From CAKZYD01 sp039814715 (GTDB lineage Bacteria; Pseudomonadota; Alphaproteobacteria; Sphingomonadales; CAKZYD01), in contig JBCCAR010000019.1 of NCBI GenBank assembly GCA_039814715.1, positions 1-64,000 on the forward strand: a DNA stretch of 64,000 nt, read 5' to 3'. The notes below the pieces were generated by a model that had not been told where the DNA came from, did not search any database, and saw only the letters and a program-made list of their open reading frames with translations. Position numbers and translations under genes: made by a program. Of the stretch, positions 33,833-43,557 are shown one piece after another (within the stretch, counting starts at the first letter, position 1; the number at the start of each line of letters is the position of its first letter).

Positions 33833-35068
33833 CTAGCGCTTGACGGCGACCAGCGGTTTTGCACTCAGAGCGACGTAACTGCACAAAGCTGCTGCAAAAG
33901 TACAGCCGACATAGACTAAAATAAAGCCAACCAAATTAGGGGCTAATGTGGAGTTTACAATCGCCGACAGCGCAATTGCGACCGTCATACTCAGGACGCC
34001 CACAACGGAAGATGCCGTTCCAGCAATATCGGGCCGCACCGATAAGGCACCTGCCATAGACGCTGGATTAAACAGCCCGCCCCCCAGCGCGACAACAGCC
34101 GACGGCACAAAGATCATGGTCATGGAGGGCTGAATGAGGTTCCATAAGAAAATCGTAGCCCCAACAAGGCTCACGCTATGTCCGATGCGGGTCATGAGAG
34201 GAAGACCTAGAGAGGTTGCAAAGCGCCCAGCAATAAAATTGCCCGCCATATACCCAACCGATAAAATCAGAAAATACAGGCTGAAGTCTTTGCCGGTACC
34301 GCCAAGGCGTTCAATGGTGGCAAACGGTGCGCCTGTGAGAAATGTGAAAAAACTGGCTGTGCCAAAGCCAAGCACACCGCAATAGGCCACGAAAGCTCGG
34401 TTTCGGATTAAGATACTCCCAGCCTCAACATAGCTCCGCAGATTGAGGCGCTCTAAGGGCGCATGGTTGGTTTCGGGCACAAAGCGCCACGAAATCAAGA
34501 GAACAGCAGACCCAAACGCCATCAGAAACCAAAATCCGTAGCGCCAACTGCCAAGCGTTTCTAAGAAATACCCCAGGGCCGGGGCGACTGCTGGAACAGC
34601 GACCATAGCGGTTGTGATATAGCCATAGGCACTTGCGGAGCGCTCTGTGGGATAACAATCACGCACGATGGCCCGGGTCAGGACAATCCCGCAGCAGCCG
34701 GTGAGCGCTTGTAAAAACCGGCCAAACAAGACGGACGTGAAGCTCGGCGCAAGGGCTAGCCAGACATTGGCCAAAATAAAGCCGCCGATCCCAACATACA
34801 GCAGCGGCTTGCGGCCATAACGATCCGACAAGGGACCATAAATCACCTGCCCAAAAATGAGGCCAACGATGTAAACAGTCAGAGCCCATTGCACATGCAC
34901 GGAGGCAATCGAAAACTCGGCAGCGATGGCACCGATGGAAGGCTGAAAGATGTTGAGCGCCAAAGGCCCTACAGCCGATAATGCGACGAGAAGCCATAAA
35001 GCAGGCGGCTGCGCGCTGGCACCCGGCGCGGCGCTGGGAGCGTTAAGAGTATGTGCAGGCGTGGCCAT
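33833..35068 (-). CDS. MFS transporter, Bcr/CflA drug-efflux type
   Basis: A 411-residue, twelve-helix major facilitator. The Bcr/CflA features are SAVGPLALNIFQPSIGAIA in helix 1, the motif A loop GPLSDRYGRKPLL after helix 2, and the motif C-like region in helix 5 (MVAVPAVAPALGYFLETLGSWR, first part). These DHA1 antiporters export drugs or metabolites with H+. It stands alone leftward. Confidence 0.9.
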   Translation of the reverse strand: MATPAHTLNAPSAAPGASAQPPALWLLVALSAVGPLALNIFQPSIGAIAAEFSIASVHVQWALTVYIVGLIFGQVIYGPLSDRYGRKPLLYVGIGGFILANVWLALAPSFTSVLFGRFLQALTGCCGIVLTRAIVRDCYPTERSASAYGYITTAMVAVPAVAPALGYFLETLGSWRYGFWFLMAFGSAVLLISWRFVPETNHAPLERLNLRSYVEAGSILIRNRAFVAYCGVLGFGTASFFTFLTGAPFATIERLGGTGKDFSLYFLILSVGYMAGNFIAGRFATSLGLPLMTRIGHSVSLVGATIFLWNLIQPSMTMIFVPSAVVALGGGLFNPASMAGALSVRPDIAGTASSVVGVLSMTVAIALSAIVNSTLAPNLVGFILVYVGCTFAAALCSYVALSAKPLVAVKR

Positions 35069-35139
35069 TGTTATAGTATAGAGCGCTGAGCCGATCCGAA
35101 CACTGTCATGGATGCATAGGTGCTAACCGCACGAGCCCG

Positions 35140-36672
35140 TCAAGACGATTTGGCCGCATTATCAGGCAAGCTAATTGGCGCGACATTTGTTGCAGCCGGC
35201 GGGGTATCCAATTGCAAATCACGCCCCTGCGATGGCGCGCGCGCATCGGTTTCAACTAAGGGCAATTTGGCCACTGCTTCGCCGGTGCCTTCCACCTCAA
35301 GCTCGCGGAACTTACGCGCGTGCGGCATGACTGATGCTTCCAGGGATCCAACCATGCCATTATAGGCGCTGACAGCCTTGTCGAGATGCTTGCCAGTGGC
35401 GGCAACTTTACCGCCCAGCGCCGACAAGCGTTTGTAGAGCTCCTGCCCTAGCCCAGCGATGACTTTTGCATTCTGCGCCATATTTTCCTGCCGCCATCCA
35501 TAGGCAATGGATTTTGCAATGGCCATGAAGGTTGTCGGCGTGGCAATGATGACTTTCTGTTTCATGCCGAAATCAAGCAATTGCGGGTCCTTTTCAACCG
35601 CAAGGAAGAACAGATTGTCGCTTGGCAAAAACATAACGACATAATCGGGCGCATTCTCCAGCGCGTCCCAATAGCGTTTCGCAGCAAGCAGCTTAATATG
35701 CTCGCGCACCTGTTTGGCGTGCAGCATCAAAAAATCTTCGCGCTCGTTGTCGCTACTGGCATCCAGCGAATCGAGGTACGCTGACATGGAAGCCTTGGCA
35801 TCGATCACGATAGAGCGATCGCCCGGCAGGCGCACGATGGCATCAGGCGTCAAGCGTTTATCGCCCTCACCCACACTGACCTGGGTTTCAAAATCAACAT
35901 ATTCTGCCATGCCGCAAAGCTCCATTATGTTTTGGAGCTGGTGTTCCCCCCAGCGGCCGCGCGCTTTGGGCGAAGCGCGCATGGCCTGGGCCAATTTGGC
36001 GGCTTCAGAGCGCACATCCTGCTGCCCAGCAGCAACGTTTTTGAGTTCCGCCGATAAGGCACCATAGGCTTCCTGCCGCGCCTTTTCGACTTCTGTCAAA
36101 CCATGCTCATAGCGTTTCAATGTATCTTTAACTGGCTCCAGCATCTGCTGGATCGACTTGCGGCGCGTTTCCAAATCCGCTTCTGCGCTTTGCCGATGCT
36201 TCACAAAGGTTTCATTGGCTAAGTCCAAGAACGCCTTTCGATTGGTGTTCAGCGCTTGGTTGGCCATCACATCAAATTGCTTTTGCATATCTTCGCGCAG
36301 CGCCGTGAGATGGGCGATTTCTTGCTGCATGGCCTCTTCACGCGCTGTGGTTTTCGCTTCAAGCGCGGCGCGCGCGGCCTGCGCAGCGGCCAGCTGTTGC
36401 TGGGCTGCTTCTAGCGCTGGGCGCACACGTTCCAGTTCTTCCGCCTTCGCTGCCTGTGTGTGCAGCGCGGCCATGGCATCCTCAAGCCTTGTTTGAAACA
36501 GCTGCACTGCCTCTTGCGCATCTTTCAGTCCAGCGCTTGCCTCCCGCAGCGCCCGTCCACGATAGAAAAACGCCACCAACATTCCCATAAAAGCAAGCAC
36601 AAGAACGCTGATAGCGCCAAGCACATGTGGTAGCCAATTTGAAACAAAGCTCAATATCTGCGGTTCTTGCAT
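35140..36672 (-). CDS. rmuC: DNA recombination protein RmuC
   Basis: A 510-residue protein. An N-terminal membrane anchor (about residues 12-36) is followed by a long coiled coil (about 40-240) and the RmuC nuclease-like core: RGRWGEHQLQNIMELCGM, then TPDAIVRLPGDRSIVIDAKA and YVVMFLPSDNLFFLAVEKDP. RmuC limits inversions at short repeats and acts in anti-phage and DNA-damage contexts in some species. The ATG at 36672 (MQEPQIL) is preferred over the longer frame. It is divergent from tspO. Confidence 0.93.
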   Translation of the reverse strand: MQEPQILSFVSNWLPHVLGAISVLVLAFMGMLVAFFYRGRALREASAGLKDAQEAVQLFQTRLEDAMAALHTQAAKAEELERVRPALEAAQQQLAAAQAARAALEAKTTAREEAMQQEIAHLTALREDMQKQFDVMANQALNTNRKAFLDLANETFVKHRQSAEADLETRRKSIQQMLEPVKDTLKRYEHGLTEVEKARQEAYGALSAELKNVAAGQQDVRSEAAKLAQAMRASPKARGRWGEHQLQNIMELCGMAEYVDFETQVSVGEGDKRLTPDAIVRLPGDRSIVIDAKASMSAYLDSLDASSDNEREDFLMLHAKQVREHIKLLAAKRYWDALENAPDYVVMFLPSDNLFFLAVEKDPQLLDFGMKQKVIIATPTTFMAIAKSIAYGWRQENMAQNAKVIAGLGQELYKRLSALGGKVAATGKHLDKAVSAYNGMVGSLEASVMPHARKFRELEVEGTGEAVAKLPLVETDARAPSQGRDLQLDTPPAATNVAPISLPDNAAKSS

Positions 36673-36762
36673 GGAACCTAACGTGAACCTGCTTCTTTTG
36701 TGATGCAAGACAAAAACGCATATGGCGCTAGACTTTTCCCCAGAAAGACGCATGGTCGGGCC

Positions 36763-37257
36763 ATGGCGAACTCTACCTCTTCCTCTTTTACCCGCTGGCT
36801 GGTCCTCATTGGCCTCACCGTCGTGATTGTTGGCCTCGGCGGCCTGGTCGGCGCAGTGACGGGCACTGGCGATAGCCTATGGTATCAAGCGCTCGAAAAA
36901 CCTTTCTTCAACCCACCTGGCTATGTCTTCGGGATCGTCTGGCCGATTTTGTACACCCTTATGGCGATTGCGACATGGCTCATCTGGCAGGCCCCAGCCA
37001 CGCCGCAGCGCCAACGCGCTTTAACGCTCTTTGGCGTGCAATTGGCCTTCAACTACGCCTGGCCATTCATGTTCTCTGTCTTTGAAATGATCGGCGTCGC
37101 GGCAGTCTGGATATTGGCGCTGGTTGTTATTTTATTCATGACCGTACGCGCATACGCAAAGATTATACCCATCACCGGCTGGATGTTGGCGCCCTATCTT
37201 GCCTGGTCGACCTTTGCTTTCGTGCTCAATGCCAGCATTTTTTACCTGAACGCCTAG
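36763..37257 (+). CDS. tspO: TspO/MBR tryptophan-rich sensory protein
   Basis: A 164-residue five-helix membrane protein. Characteristic blocks are WYQALEKPFFNPPGYVFGIV followed by WPILYTLMAIA, FNYAWPFMFS, and APYLAWSTFAFVLN near the C-terminus. TspO proteins bind porphyrins and act in tetrapyrrole, oxygen and stress signalling. The ATG at 36763 gives the compact family length; the frame opens at 36700 inside the divergent rmuC promoter region. The molybdoprotein gene follows 90 bases later. Confidence 0.92.
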   Translation: MANSTSSSFTRWLVLIGLTVVIVGLGGLVGAVTGTGDSLWYQALEKPFFNPPGYVFGIVWPILYTLMAIATWLIWQAPATPQRQRALTLFGVQLAFNYAWPFMFSVFEMIGVAAVWILALVVILFMTVRAYAKIIPITGWMLAPYLAWSTFAFVLNASIFYLNA

Positions 37258-37347
37258 GAACAGCGGGCTTTCTGAACTGTAACAACTGCGAGGGGCTTTA
37301 GAGCGCGCACATTGGTACTCTCTTTCTCTAGCGAAGGAGGACTTATC

Positions 37348-39546
37348 ATGCCCCAGGAACGCAAACACGTGATCTGCCGCTCCTGCCATGCCCATTGCGG
37401 ATTGGTAGTCGATTTTGAAGAAGGCAAACCCGTTGCAACCCACGGAGACAAAGATAACCCCGCCTTCCACGGCTATAGCTGCATCAAAGGACGCCGCTTG
37501 GCTGAGCAGCACTTTATGGAAAGCCGGCTTCTCAGTTCCAAAAAGCGCGCCGCAGATGGCACACATGAAAACATTCATTGGGAAACGGCAGCGCAAGAAG
37601 TCGCAGACAAGATCGCCGATATTCAGGCCAAGCACGGCAAGGATAGCGTCGCACTTTATGTGGGCACCTTTGGCTATACGAACTTAGCCTCCCATGCGTT
37701 CTCTCTTGCCTTCATGCGCGCAATCGACAGCAAAATGGTGTTCACCTCCGTCACCATAGACCAGCCGGGCAAAGGCATTTCGCTGGCCGAACATGGCCCA
37801 TGGCTCGCTGGTGGGTATCGCCATGAGGAATGGGACGGCCTGATGCTGGTAGGCACAAATCCACTCGTTTCCATGAACGGCGGGATTGGCGTAAACCCGG
37901 CAAAAAACCTGCACCAGGCGAAAAAGCGCGGCATGAAGCTGATTGTGATTGATCCGCGGGTCTCCGACAGCGCACGCCAAGCGGACCTGCATCTCCAATG
38001 CCGCCCAGGCGAAGACCCGCTTATTTTAGCCTCTATCGCGCGGCAGATTATTCAAGACGGCCTGTATGATAGAGACTTTGTAAAGCAGGAAACGGATGGG
38101 TTTGAAGCCTTAAAAGCAGCCGTGGAGCCCTTTACGCCAGACCTCGTTGCCGCGCGCGCGGACGTGAAGGCTGAAGACATCGTCAAGGCAGCGCGTCTGT
38201 TCGGGGCCTGCAAAAAAGGCCATGTCTCGGTGGGCACCGGCCCGAACATGGCAGGCTTCGGCAACATTACCGAATACCTTAACTTAGCCATCACATCGCT
38301 CATGGGCCATTGGCGCCGTGCGGGAGAGGTCAAGCGCAATGCAGGCGTCTTCATCAAACCGCTTCCAGAGATCGCTGCCTCTCCTGGGCCCATGCCAGCC
38401 ACGGGCTTTGGCAAAAAACTGCGGGTGCGCGGCATGGAAGAATCCATCGCGGGCCTGCCCACCGCAGCGCTTGCGGATGAAATTTTAACGCCGGGCGAGG
38501 GCCAAATCAAAGCGCTGATTTGCCTAGGCGGAAACCCCGTGCTCGCCTGGCCGGACCAGATCAAAACTGCGCAGGCCATGGACGCGCTTGATCTTTTGGT
38601 CTGCTTTGATGTGCGCATGTCCAAAACATGTGATGTGGCTGATTACGTGATCGCGCCCAAGCTGCACTATGAGATTAAAGGCACAACGGCGGCCAATGAG
38701 CTTTTTGGCTCTTTCGGCGCAGGCTGGGGCTTTGAAGAAACTTATGGCCAAGTCAGCGAGCCCATCTTGGATACGCCAGAGGGGTCTGAGCTGTGCGAGG
38801 AATTTGAAGCCATTCACGCCATGGCAGCCCATTTGGGCAAACCACTAGACGTCAAATCTTTTGCTCTCTTGGACCCGGAGGAAGCGGAAGACAATCTGAC
38901 CCATGTGCCAACCCAGCAGAGGCCAACGCCCATGGAAGCGCTAGAGGCGACGCTGAATGGCTCGCCTGTGCCCATTCGAGAGGCGTTTGGCGACGTTGAG
39001 GTCCACAAAGGGAAAGTGTGGGAGCGCACAAAAGAGGTCGCCGCGAAGCCAGATGATTGGCAGACTAAGCTCAATATCGGCAGTGCTTCCATGCTGGCTG
39101 AGCTGGCCCAGTGCCAAGAGCGGCTGGACGCACCTCCTGAATTGGAAGACTACCCTTTCCGTGTGATCAGCCGGCGGCTGAACGACATTCACAATTCCAA
39201 CTGGCATGAAGACCCCGTGCAGCGAAAGCGCATCCCGCACCACCCAGCGTTCATGAACCCCGGTGATTTGGACCGTTTATCGCTGCAAGACGGCGATACC
39301 ATCGTCATCGAATCCCGTCGCTCGACAATCTCATGCGTGGCCTGCGCGGCGCCGGATGTGCGTGAAGGGTGCTTATCCGTCCCGCATGCATGGGGCACGG
39401 CGCCGAGCGAAGGAGAAGACCCCCGCGGCGAAGGCGGCAACACCGGCCGCCTGAGCTTTGCTGACAAGGACTTCGACCAGAAAACCGGCATCCCTTTGAT
39501 GAGCGCTATCCCGGTCAAAGTGCGCCGCGCCGAGGCCGCCGCTTAA
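37348..39546 (+). CDS. Molybdopterin-dependent oxidoreductase with [4Fe-4S] cluster
   Basis: A 732-residue DMSO-reductase-superfamily protein. The N-terminal cluster motif is C10-x2-C13-x3-C17-x27-C45. The molybdopterin domains include VGTNPLVSMNGG, IDPRVSDSARQAD, GTGPNMAGFGN and ICLGGNPVLAWPDQ. The C-terminal dinucleotide-binding domain runs from about 605 (RVISRRLNDIHNSNW). No Tat signal, so cytoplasmic. The start has a strong GAAGGAGG. No electron-transfer subunit lies beside it, as in stand-alone acetylene-hydratase- or BisC-like members; substrate unknown. Confidence 0.88.
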   Translation: MPQERKHVICRSCHAHCGLVVDFEEGKPVATHGDKDNPAFHGYSCIKGRRLAEQHFMESRLLSSKKRAADGTHENIHWETAAQEVADKIADIQAKHGKDSVALYVGTFGYTNLASHAFSLAFMRAIDSKMVFTSVTIDQPGKGISLAEHGPWLAGGYRHEEWDGLMLVGTNPLVSMNGGIGVNPAKNLHQAKKRGMKLIVIDPRVSDSARQADLHLQCRPGEDPLILASIARQIIQDGLYDRDFVKQETDGFEALKAAVEPFTPDLVAARADVKAEDIVKAARLFGACKKGHVSVGTGPNMAGFGNITEYLNLAITSLMGHWRRAGEVKRNAGVFIKPLPEIAASPGPMPATGFGKKLRVRGMEESIAGLPTAALADEILTPGEGQIKALICLGGNPVLAWPDQIKTAQAMDALDLLVCFDVRMSKTCDVADYVIAPKLHYEIKGTTAANELFGSFGAGWGFEETYGQVSEPILDTPEGSELCEEFEAIHAMAAHLGKPLDVKSFALLDPEEAEDNLTHVPTQQRPTPMEALEATLNGSPVPIREAFGDVEVHKGKVWERTKEVAAKPDDWQTKLNIGSASMLAELAQCQERLDAPPELEDYPFRVISRRLNDIHNSNWHEDPVQRKRIPHHPAFMNPGDLDRLSLQDGDTIVIESRRSTISCVACAAPDVREGCLSVPHAWGTAPSEGEDPRGEGGNTGRLSFADKDFDQKTGIPLMSAIPVKVRRAEAAA

Positions 39547-39645
39547 ACACGGATCATTCGGAGACGTCAAACTAGATGTGAGGCCATGGCCTTCGCATGC
39601 GATTAAGGCTAAGTGTTAGCAGGCGTATTAAGAGGTGTCTGCCAG

Positions 39646-41055
39646 ATGTCCGCATTCCGCTTCATTCTTCTTTGCATACTTGTCTTTGGTTTAAATGACG
39701 ATGCGCTTGCGTTAACCGCCATTATCAACGCGCGGCTGGTCACGATGGACAGCGACTACCGTGTCATCAACGACGCAGTGGTATTGGTCGAAGGCAATAC
39801 AATCACGGCCATAGGCGGCGCGGACCTTCTCGAGGGCGCGAGCCCCATCAAAGTGATTGACGCACGCGGCAGCATTGTGATGCCGGGCATGATTTCGCTG
39901 CACAATCACACGCCCATGGTCGCCTTCAGGGGCATCGGCGAATACAACGTCGACAACCTCTTGTTTGATGTCATGTTCCCGCTTGAAAAAGAGCTTTTAA
40001 ACCGGGAGCTCATCCACGTCTCCGCGCGCCATGCCGCCATGGAACTTGCTCTAGGCGGTGTCACCTTAGTGACGGATATGTACTACCATGAAGATGAAGT
40101 CGCCAAAGCAACACGCCAAGTCGGCATTCGCGGCGTCTTAGGCGAAACCGTGATCGGCTTTCCCGTTGTCGATGCAGCCGAACCTTTTGGCGGCCTAGCC
40201 TACGCTGAGACGTTCATCAAAGAATTTAAAGATGACCCGCTAATCATTCCCGCCGTTGCGCCGCATGCGCCTTATACAGTGTCACCTGAAATGCTGCGCC
40301 AATCGCGCGCTCTGTCAGAAAAATATGATGTGCCGATGGTGATGCATATGGCGGAGTTCGGCAATGAAAAGGCCCTCATTCAAGACCGCTTTAACAGCAT
40401 GGAGCCAGGCGAAAGTATCATTGAGTATCTCGACCGGATCGGCGCGCTGCATGAACGTCTTTTGGGCGCGCATGTGATTGAGCTAGACGATGATGATATC
40501 GAGATTTTGAAGGCGCGCGGCGTTGGCGTAGGCCATAATCCAAAAGCCAATATTAAAGGCGGGCAGAACCTAGCGCCCGCTTGGAAAATGTATCATGCAG
40601 GCATCGCCATAGGCCTTGGCACGGATGGCCCCATGTCTTCAAATCAGCTCGATATCCTGAACGTGATGGGCTATGCCGCCCGCGTTGCGCGCATGAAGTA
40701 CAAAGACACAAAAGCCTTTACCCCCCGCGAACTTGTGGAGATGGCAACCATCGGCGGCGCGCGGGCGCTCGACCTTGAGCGCGATATCGGCTCCATCGAA
40801 GTTGGAAAAAAAGCGGACCTTGTGATCTTAGATAGCCAGGCGCCCAATATGCAGCCATCCTACGACCCCTATGCCACCATTGCTCACCAAGCCTATGCCG
40901 GCAATGTGCGTACCGTCATGGTCAATGGCGCGGTCATCGTTGAAGATGGCCAACTCCTCACCATCGACCGCGGGGCCCATGATGCCCAGTGGCAAGCCGT
41001 GATGAAAACGGTTAGCGACTTCCGCAAAACACTCGCAGCCGAACCGAAAGACTAG
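39646..41055 (+). CDS. Secreted metal-dependent amidohydrolase
   Basis: A 469-residue amidohydrolase of the TrzA/chlorohydrolase (cytosine-deaminase-like) type. It has VMPGMISLHNHTP (metal-binding HNH), HAPYTVS, VMHMAEF and GLGTDGPMSSN carrying the metal and catalytic residues. A hydrophobic N-terminus (MSAFRFILLCILVFGL to about ALA, residue 24) looks like a signal peptide, so it may act in the periplasm, unusual for this family. It probably deaminates or hydrolyses a cyclic nitrogen compound. Confidence 0.85.
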   Translation: MSAFRFILLCILVFGLNDDALALTAIINARLVTMDSDYRVINDAVVLVEGNTITAIGGADLLEGASPIKVIDARGSIVMPGMISLHNHTPMVAFRGIGEYNVDNLLFDVMFPLEKELLNRELIHVSARHAAMELALGGVTLVTDMYYHEDEVAKATRQVGIRGVLGETVIGFPVVDAAEPFGGLAYAETFIKEFKDDPLIIPAVAPHAPYTVSPEMLRQSRALSEKYDVPMVMHMAEFGNEKALIQDRFNSMEPGESIIEYLDRIGALHERLLGAHVIELDDDDIEILKARGVGVGHNPKANIKGGQNLAPAWKMYHAGIAIGLGTDGPMSSNQLDILNVMGYAARVARMKYKDTKAFTPRELVEMATIGGARALDLERDIGSIEVGKKADLVILDSQAPNMQPSYDPYATIAHQAYAGNVRTVMVNGAVIVEDGQLLTIDRGAHDAQWQAVMKTVSDFRKTLAAEPKD

Positions 41056-41168
41056 TCTACGGCGTTTGATCCACGCCGCATGACCAGCTGGAGCGAGCCT
41101 GACGGATTGCATCAGAAATGCTCTCATCCTATCGTCATGGCTTCAACATGTTTTTTTAGGGGCTAGTT

Positions 41169-42395
41169 TTGTTTTTCTCTTTGCGGTTTTTGCTGTGTCT
41201 CTATGTGTTTTCAGCGCTCGGCTGCTCCGCCCACGACCAACCGGATACTCAGCAAAATGAGCTAAAGGTCCGCACGCTCACGGAGCAAAACCTGCTCGAT
41301 ATTCTCGTTGGCGCCTGCATCCAGTCGACGCGCAATTGCGATCCAAGCCCCGAGATCGAGCGCGTCAAAGCGGCCCTCAGCGCTGGCAAAACATTCACCA
41401 CAATCGCTATTGAAGACCTTCCTGATGACGCGCTGATCGCGGCCGTACAGGGCATTGGCGGCGGCGGGCCATGGGAGTACGTGATTGAGCGCACAACTGA
41501 GCAGGGCATTCCTCAGGTCACCGATCCAAGGCGCCGTGTCGTTAAGCTGCTTAGTGAATTTACGGGAAAAGACGTGACAGCGCTTGTGCGCTCTGAAGCG
41601 GCAGGGGCAACGGCTGAAGCCCTTTTACTCGCTGCTGATATTGGCATCCCAACGGTAGATGGCGGCATCACCGGCAGAGCGGTCCCGGAAGTCCAGCAGT
41701 CTATTCCATGGATTAACGGCATCGCCTCGATCCCTACAGCCATCATCACCCCCTGGGGCGATGAGATCATTATTCGCAAAGCTGTTGATGAATACCGCGT
41801 TGAAGACATCAGCCGCGCGGTCGCCGTGGCCAGCGGCGGCGACGCCTATATCAGCATGACACCAATGTCAGGTGATCAAATTGGCCGCGGCGTTCTTGCA
41901 GGCGTTCTAGCCGACGCAGAGCTGTTTGGCCGCACTGTCCGCGAAGCGCGCAGCGCCGGCGCTGATCCAATTGCAGCCCTGATTTCTGTGGCGGATGGTT
42001 ATTTGCTGTTCGAAGGCGCCGTAGAGACCACGCAGGAGCGCGGAGAGCGCGGCTTCAACTGGGTAGAAGCGACTCTTAAAGGCACGAACGCCTTCGCTGG
42101 AAAAACCTATAAAGTCTATGTCAAGAACGAGAACATTGTCGGCTGGATCGATGGCAAGCTTAGTGCGGTTTCACCCGACTATATGTACAATCTCAACCCT
42201 GATACTGGAGAATCGGCGCTCGGTGTGGGCTATGGCGGATATGTTGTAGGCGAGAAGATCGCCATGATCGGCGTGCGCGCCCATGCAAAGTGGCGGACAC
42301 AAAAAGGCATAGACCTCATCGGCCCCCGGCATTTCGGCTTTGACTTTGACTATGTCCCGATTGAAAAACTACAAGCCGCTTTAGCTTCGCAATGA
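41169..42395 (+). CDS. DUF917 family protein, predicted lipoprotein
   Basis: A 408-residue protein whose body matches DUF917, the family containing S-methyl-thiohydantoin desulfurase: LPDDALIAAVQGIGGGGPWEY, DIGIPTVDGGITGRAVPEVQ, then the PRHFGFDFDYVPIE end. It opens with a TTG start behind AGGGG and a hydrophobic stretch ending in a lipobox-like ALGC (Cys19), so it may be a lipoprotein. Relatives are usually cytoplasmic. It is 113 bases after the secreted amidohydrolase; the two may act on one substrate. The function here is not established. Confidence 0.75.
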   Translation: MFFSLRFLLCLYVFSALGCSAHDQPDTQQNELKVRTLTEQNLLDILVGACIQSTRNCDPSPEIERVKAALSAGKTFTTIAIEDLPDDALIAAVQGIGGGGPWEYVIERTTEQGIPQVTDPRRRVVKLLSEFTGKDVTALVRSEAAGATAEALLLAADIGIPTVDGGITGRAVPEVQQSIPWINGIASIPTAIITPWGDEIIIRKAVDEYRVEDISRAVAVASGGDAYISMTPMSGDQIGRGVLAGVLADAELFGRTVREARSAGADPIAALISVADGYLLFEGAVETTQERGERGFNWVEATLKGTNAFAGKTYKVYVKNENIVGWIDGKLSAVSPDYMYNLNPDTGESALGVGYGGYVVGEKIAMIGVRAHAKWRTQKGIDLIGPRHFGFDFDYVPIEKLQAALASQ

Positions 42396-42422
42396 CGGTT
42401 TGGCATGCAAACCCGCTCGTTC

Positions 42423-43508
42423 TCACATCGCCGCCAGCTCATCAATCAGCTCTTGTTGGTGCTTCATAAGGTCTTGGCCGCCCATCATCGCAATGAGCGG
42501 TTCATATGGATCATCAATAGGCGCGTCGATACCGGTGAGCGCTTCAAACACTTTTAGCGCCGCAAAGGGCACAGAGTGCGGGTTGTAGCCACCCTCATGG
42601 GTCATCATGATGCGGCCTTTGGCGTGGCGGTCTGCAACGGCCATCAGCTGCTGGGCCATTTGTTTATAAATTTCGCCATAAAGCATATTGCGGCCCAGCG
42701 GGTCTTGGCCCATGGAATCAAAACCGGACGCAACGATCACGAAATCGGGCGCAAAGTGATCTAGCGCGGGGATGACTAGCTGGTCGAACGCGTATAGATA
42801 CGCCCCCCGGCCTGACCCTGGCGGTAGCGGGATGTTGATGTTGAACCCCTCGCCTGCCCCGCTGCCGCGCTCCTCTTTGGGGCCGCTTTCGGGCGGGAAG
42901 CAATTGTCCTGGTGCAGCGAAATGGTGAGTACTGAGGGATCATCATAAAAGGCTGACTGCGTGCCGTTGCCATGGTGCACATCCCAATCGATGATCGCTA
43001 CTTTCTCAAGGCCGCGCGCCTGCGCCGCTTTTGCAGTGAGAGCAGCATTGGCGAGAAAGCAAAACCCCATCGATTGTCCCGCTTCGGCATGGTGGCCAGG
43101 CGGACGGCACAGCGCGTAGCCATTGTCTATTTGGCCGGCCAAAATGGCTTCCATCATGGCAATACAGCCACCTGCAGACAGCCGAGCAATGTCATAGCTA
43201 CCGCGTCCCATGTGCGTTGCCATCGCTGGCGACCCGCCGGTCTCGTTCAGAGCTTCCAGCGTCTTTAAATAGGCGGGCGTATGGACTGCAAGCATCTCAT
43301 CTTGCGTAATCTCGCGCGGCTCAACCGGTGTTAGGTTTTTGCTGTAACCTGTTGCATCGAGGAGGTTTTTAATCCGCCGCTTGGTATCTGTATTTTCATT
43401 ATGAAGATGCGGCTCAACGCCGAGAGCAGGATCTGGCGCCATAATGCCAGCGTAACGCCCGGTATCGTGCCACATATACAGCTCGTGCCACAAAAGCCCT
43501 GTCGTCAT
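42423..43508 (-). CDS. Histone deacetylase-like amidohydrolase
   Basis: A 361-residue zinc amidohydrolase of the arginase/deacetylase fold. The charge-relay histidines are His139 and His140 in RPPGHHAEAG. Zinc ligands are Asp176 and His178 in DWDVHHGNG and an aspartate in ASGFDSMGQDPLG. The catalytic-tyrosine region is HEGGYNP. Such bacterial enzymes deacetylate acetylpolyamines or other acetylated amines. The ATG at 43508 with GGAGGGG is clearly the start; the longer frame (43682) runs into the TonB receptor gene. It follows that gene by 49 bases and may be co-transcribed. Confidence 0.9.
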   Translation of the reverse strand: MTTGLLWHELYMWHDTGRYAGIMAPDPALGVEPHLHNENTDTKRRIKNLLDATGYSKNLTPVEPREITQDEMLAVHTPAYLKTLEALNETGGSPAMATHMGRGSYDIARLSAGGCIAMMEAILAGQIDNGYALCRPPGHHAEAGQSMGFCFLANAALTAKAAQARGLEKVAIIDWDVHHGNGTQSAFYDDPSVLTISLHQDNCFPPESGPKEERGSGAGEGFNINIPLPPGSGRGAYLYAFDQLVIPALDHFAPDFVIVASGFDSMGQDPLGRNMLYGEIYKQMAQQLMAVADRHAKGRIMMTHEGGYNPHSVPFAALKVFEALTGIDAPIDDPYEPLIAMMGGQDLMKHQQELIDELAAM

Positions 43509-43557
43509 CGTCTTTCCCCTCCAAAAGTCTGCCCAATCAGCATGACGTCTGCGTCCG

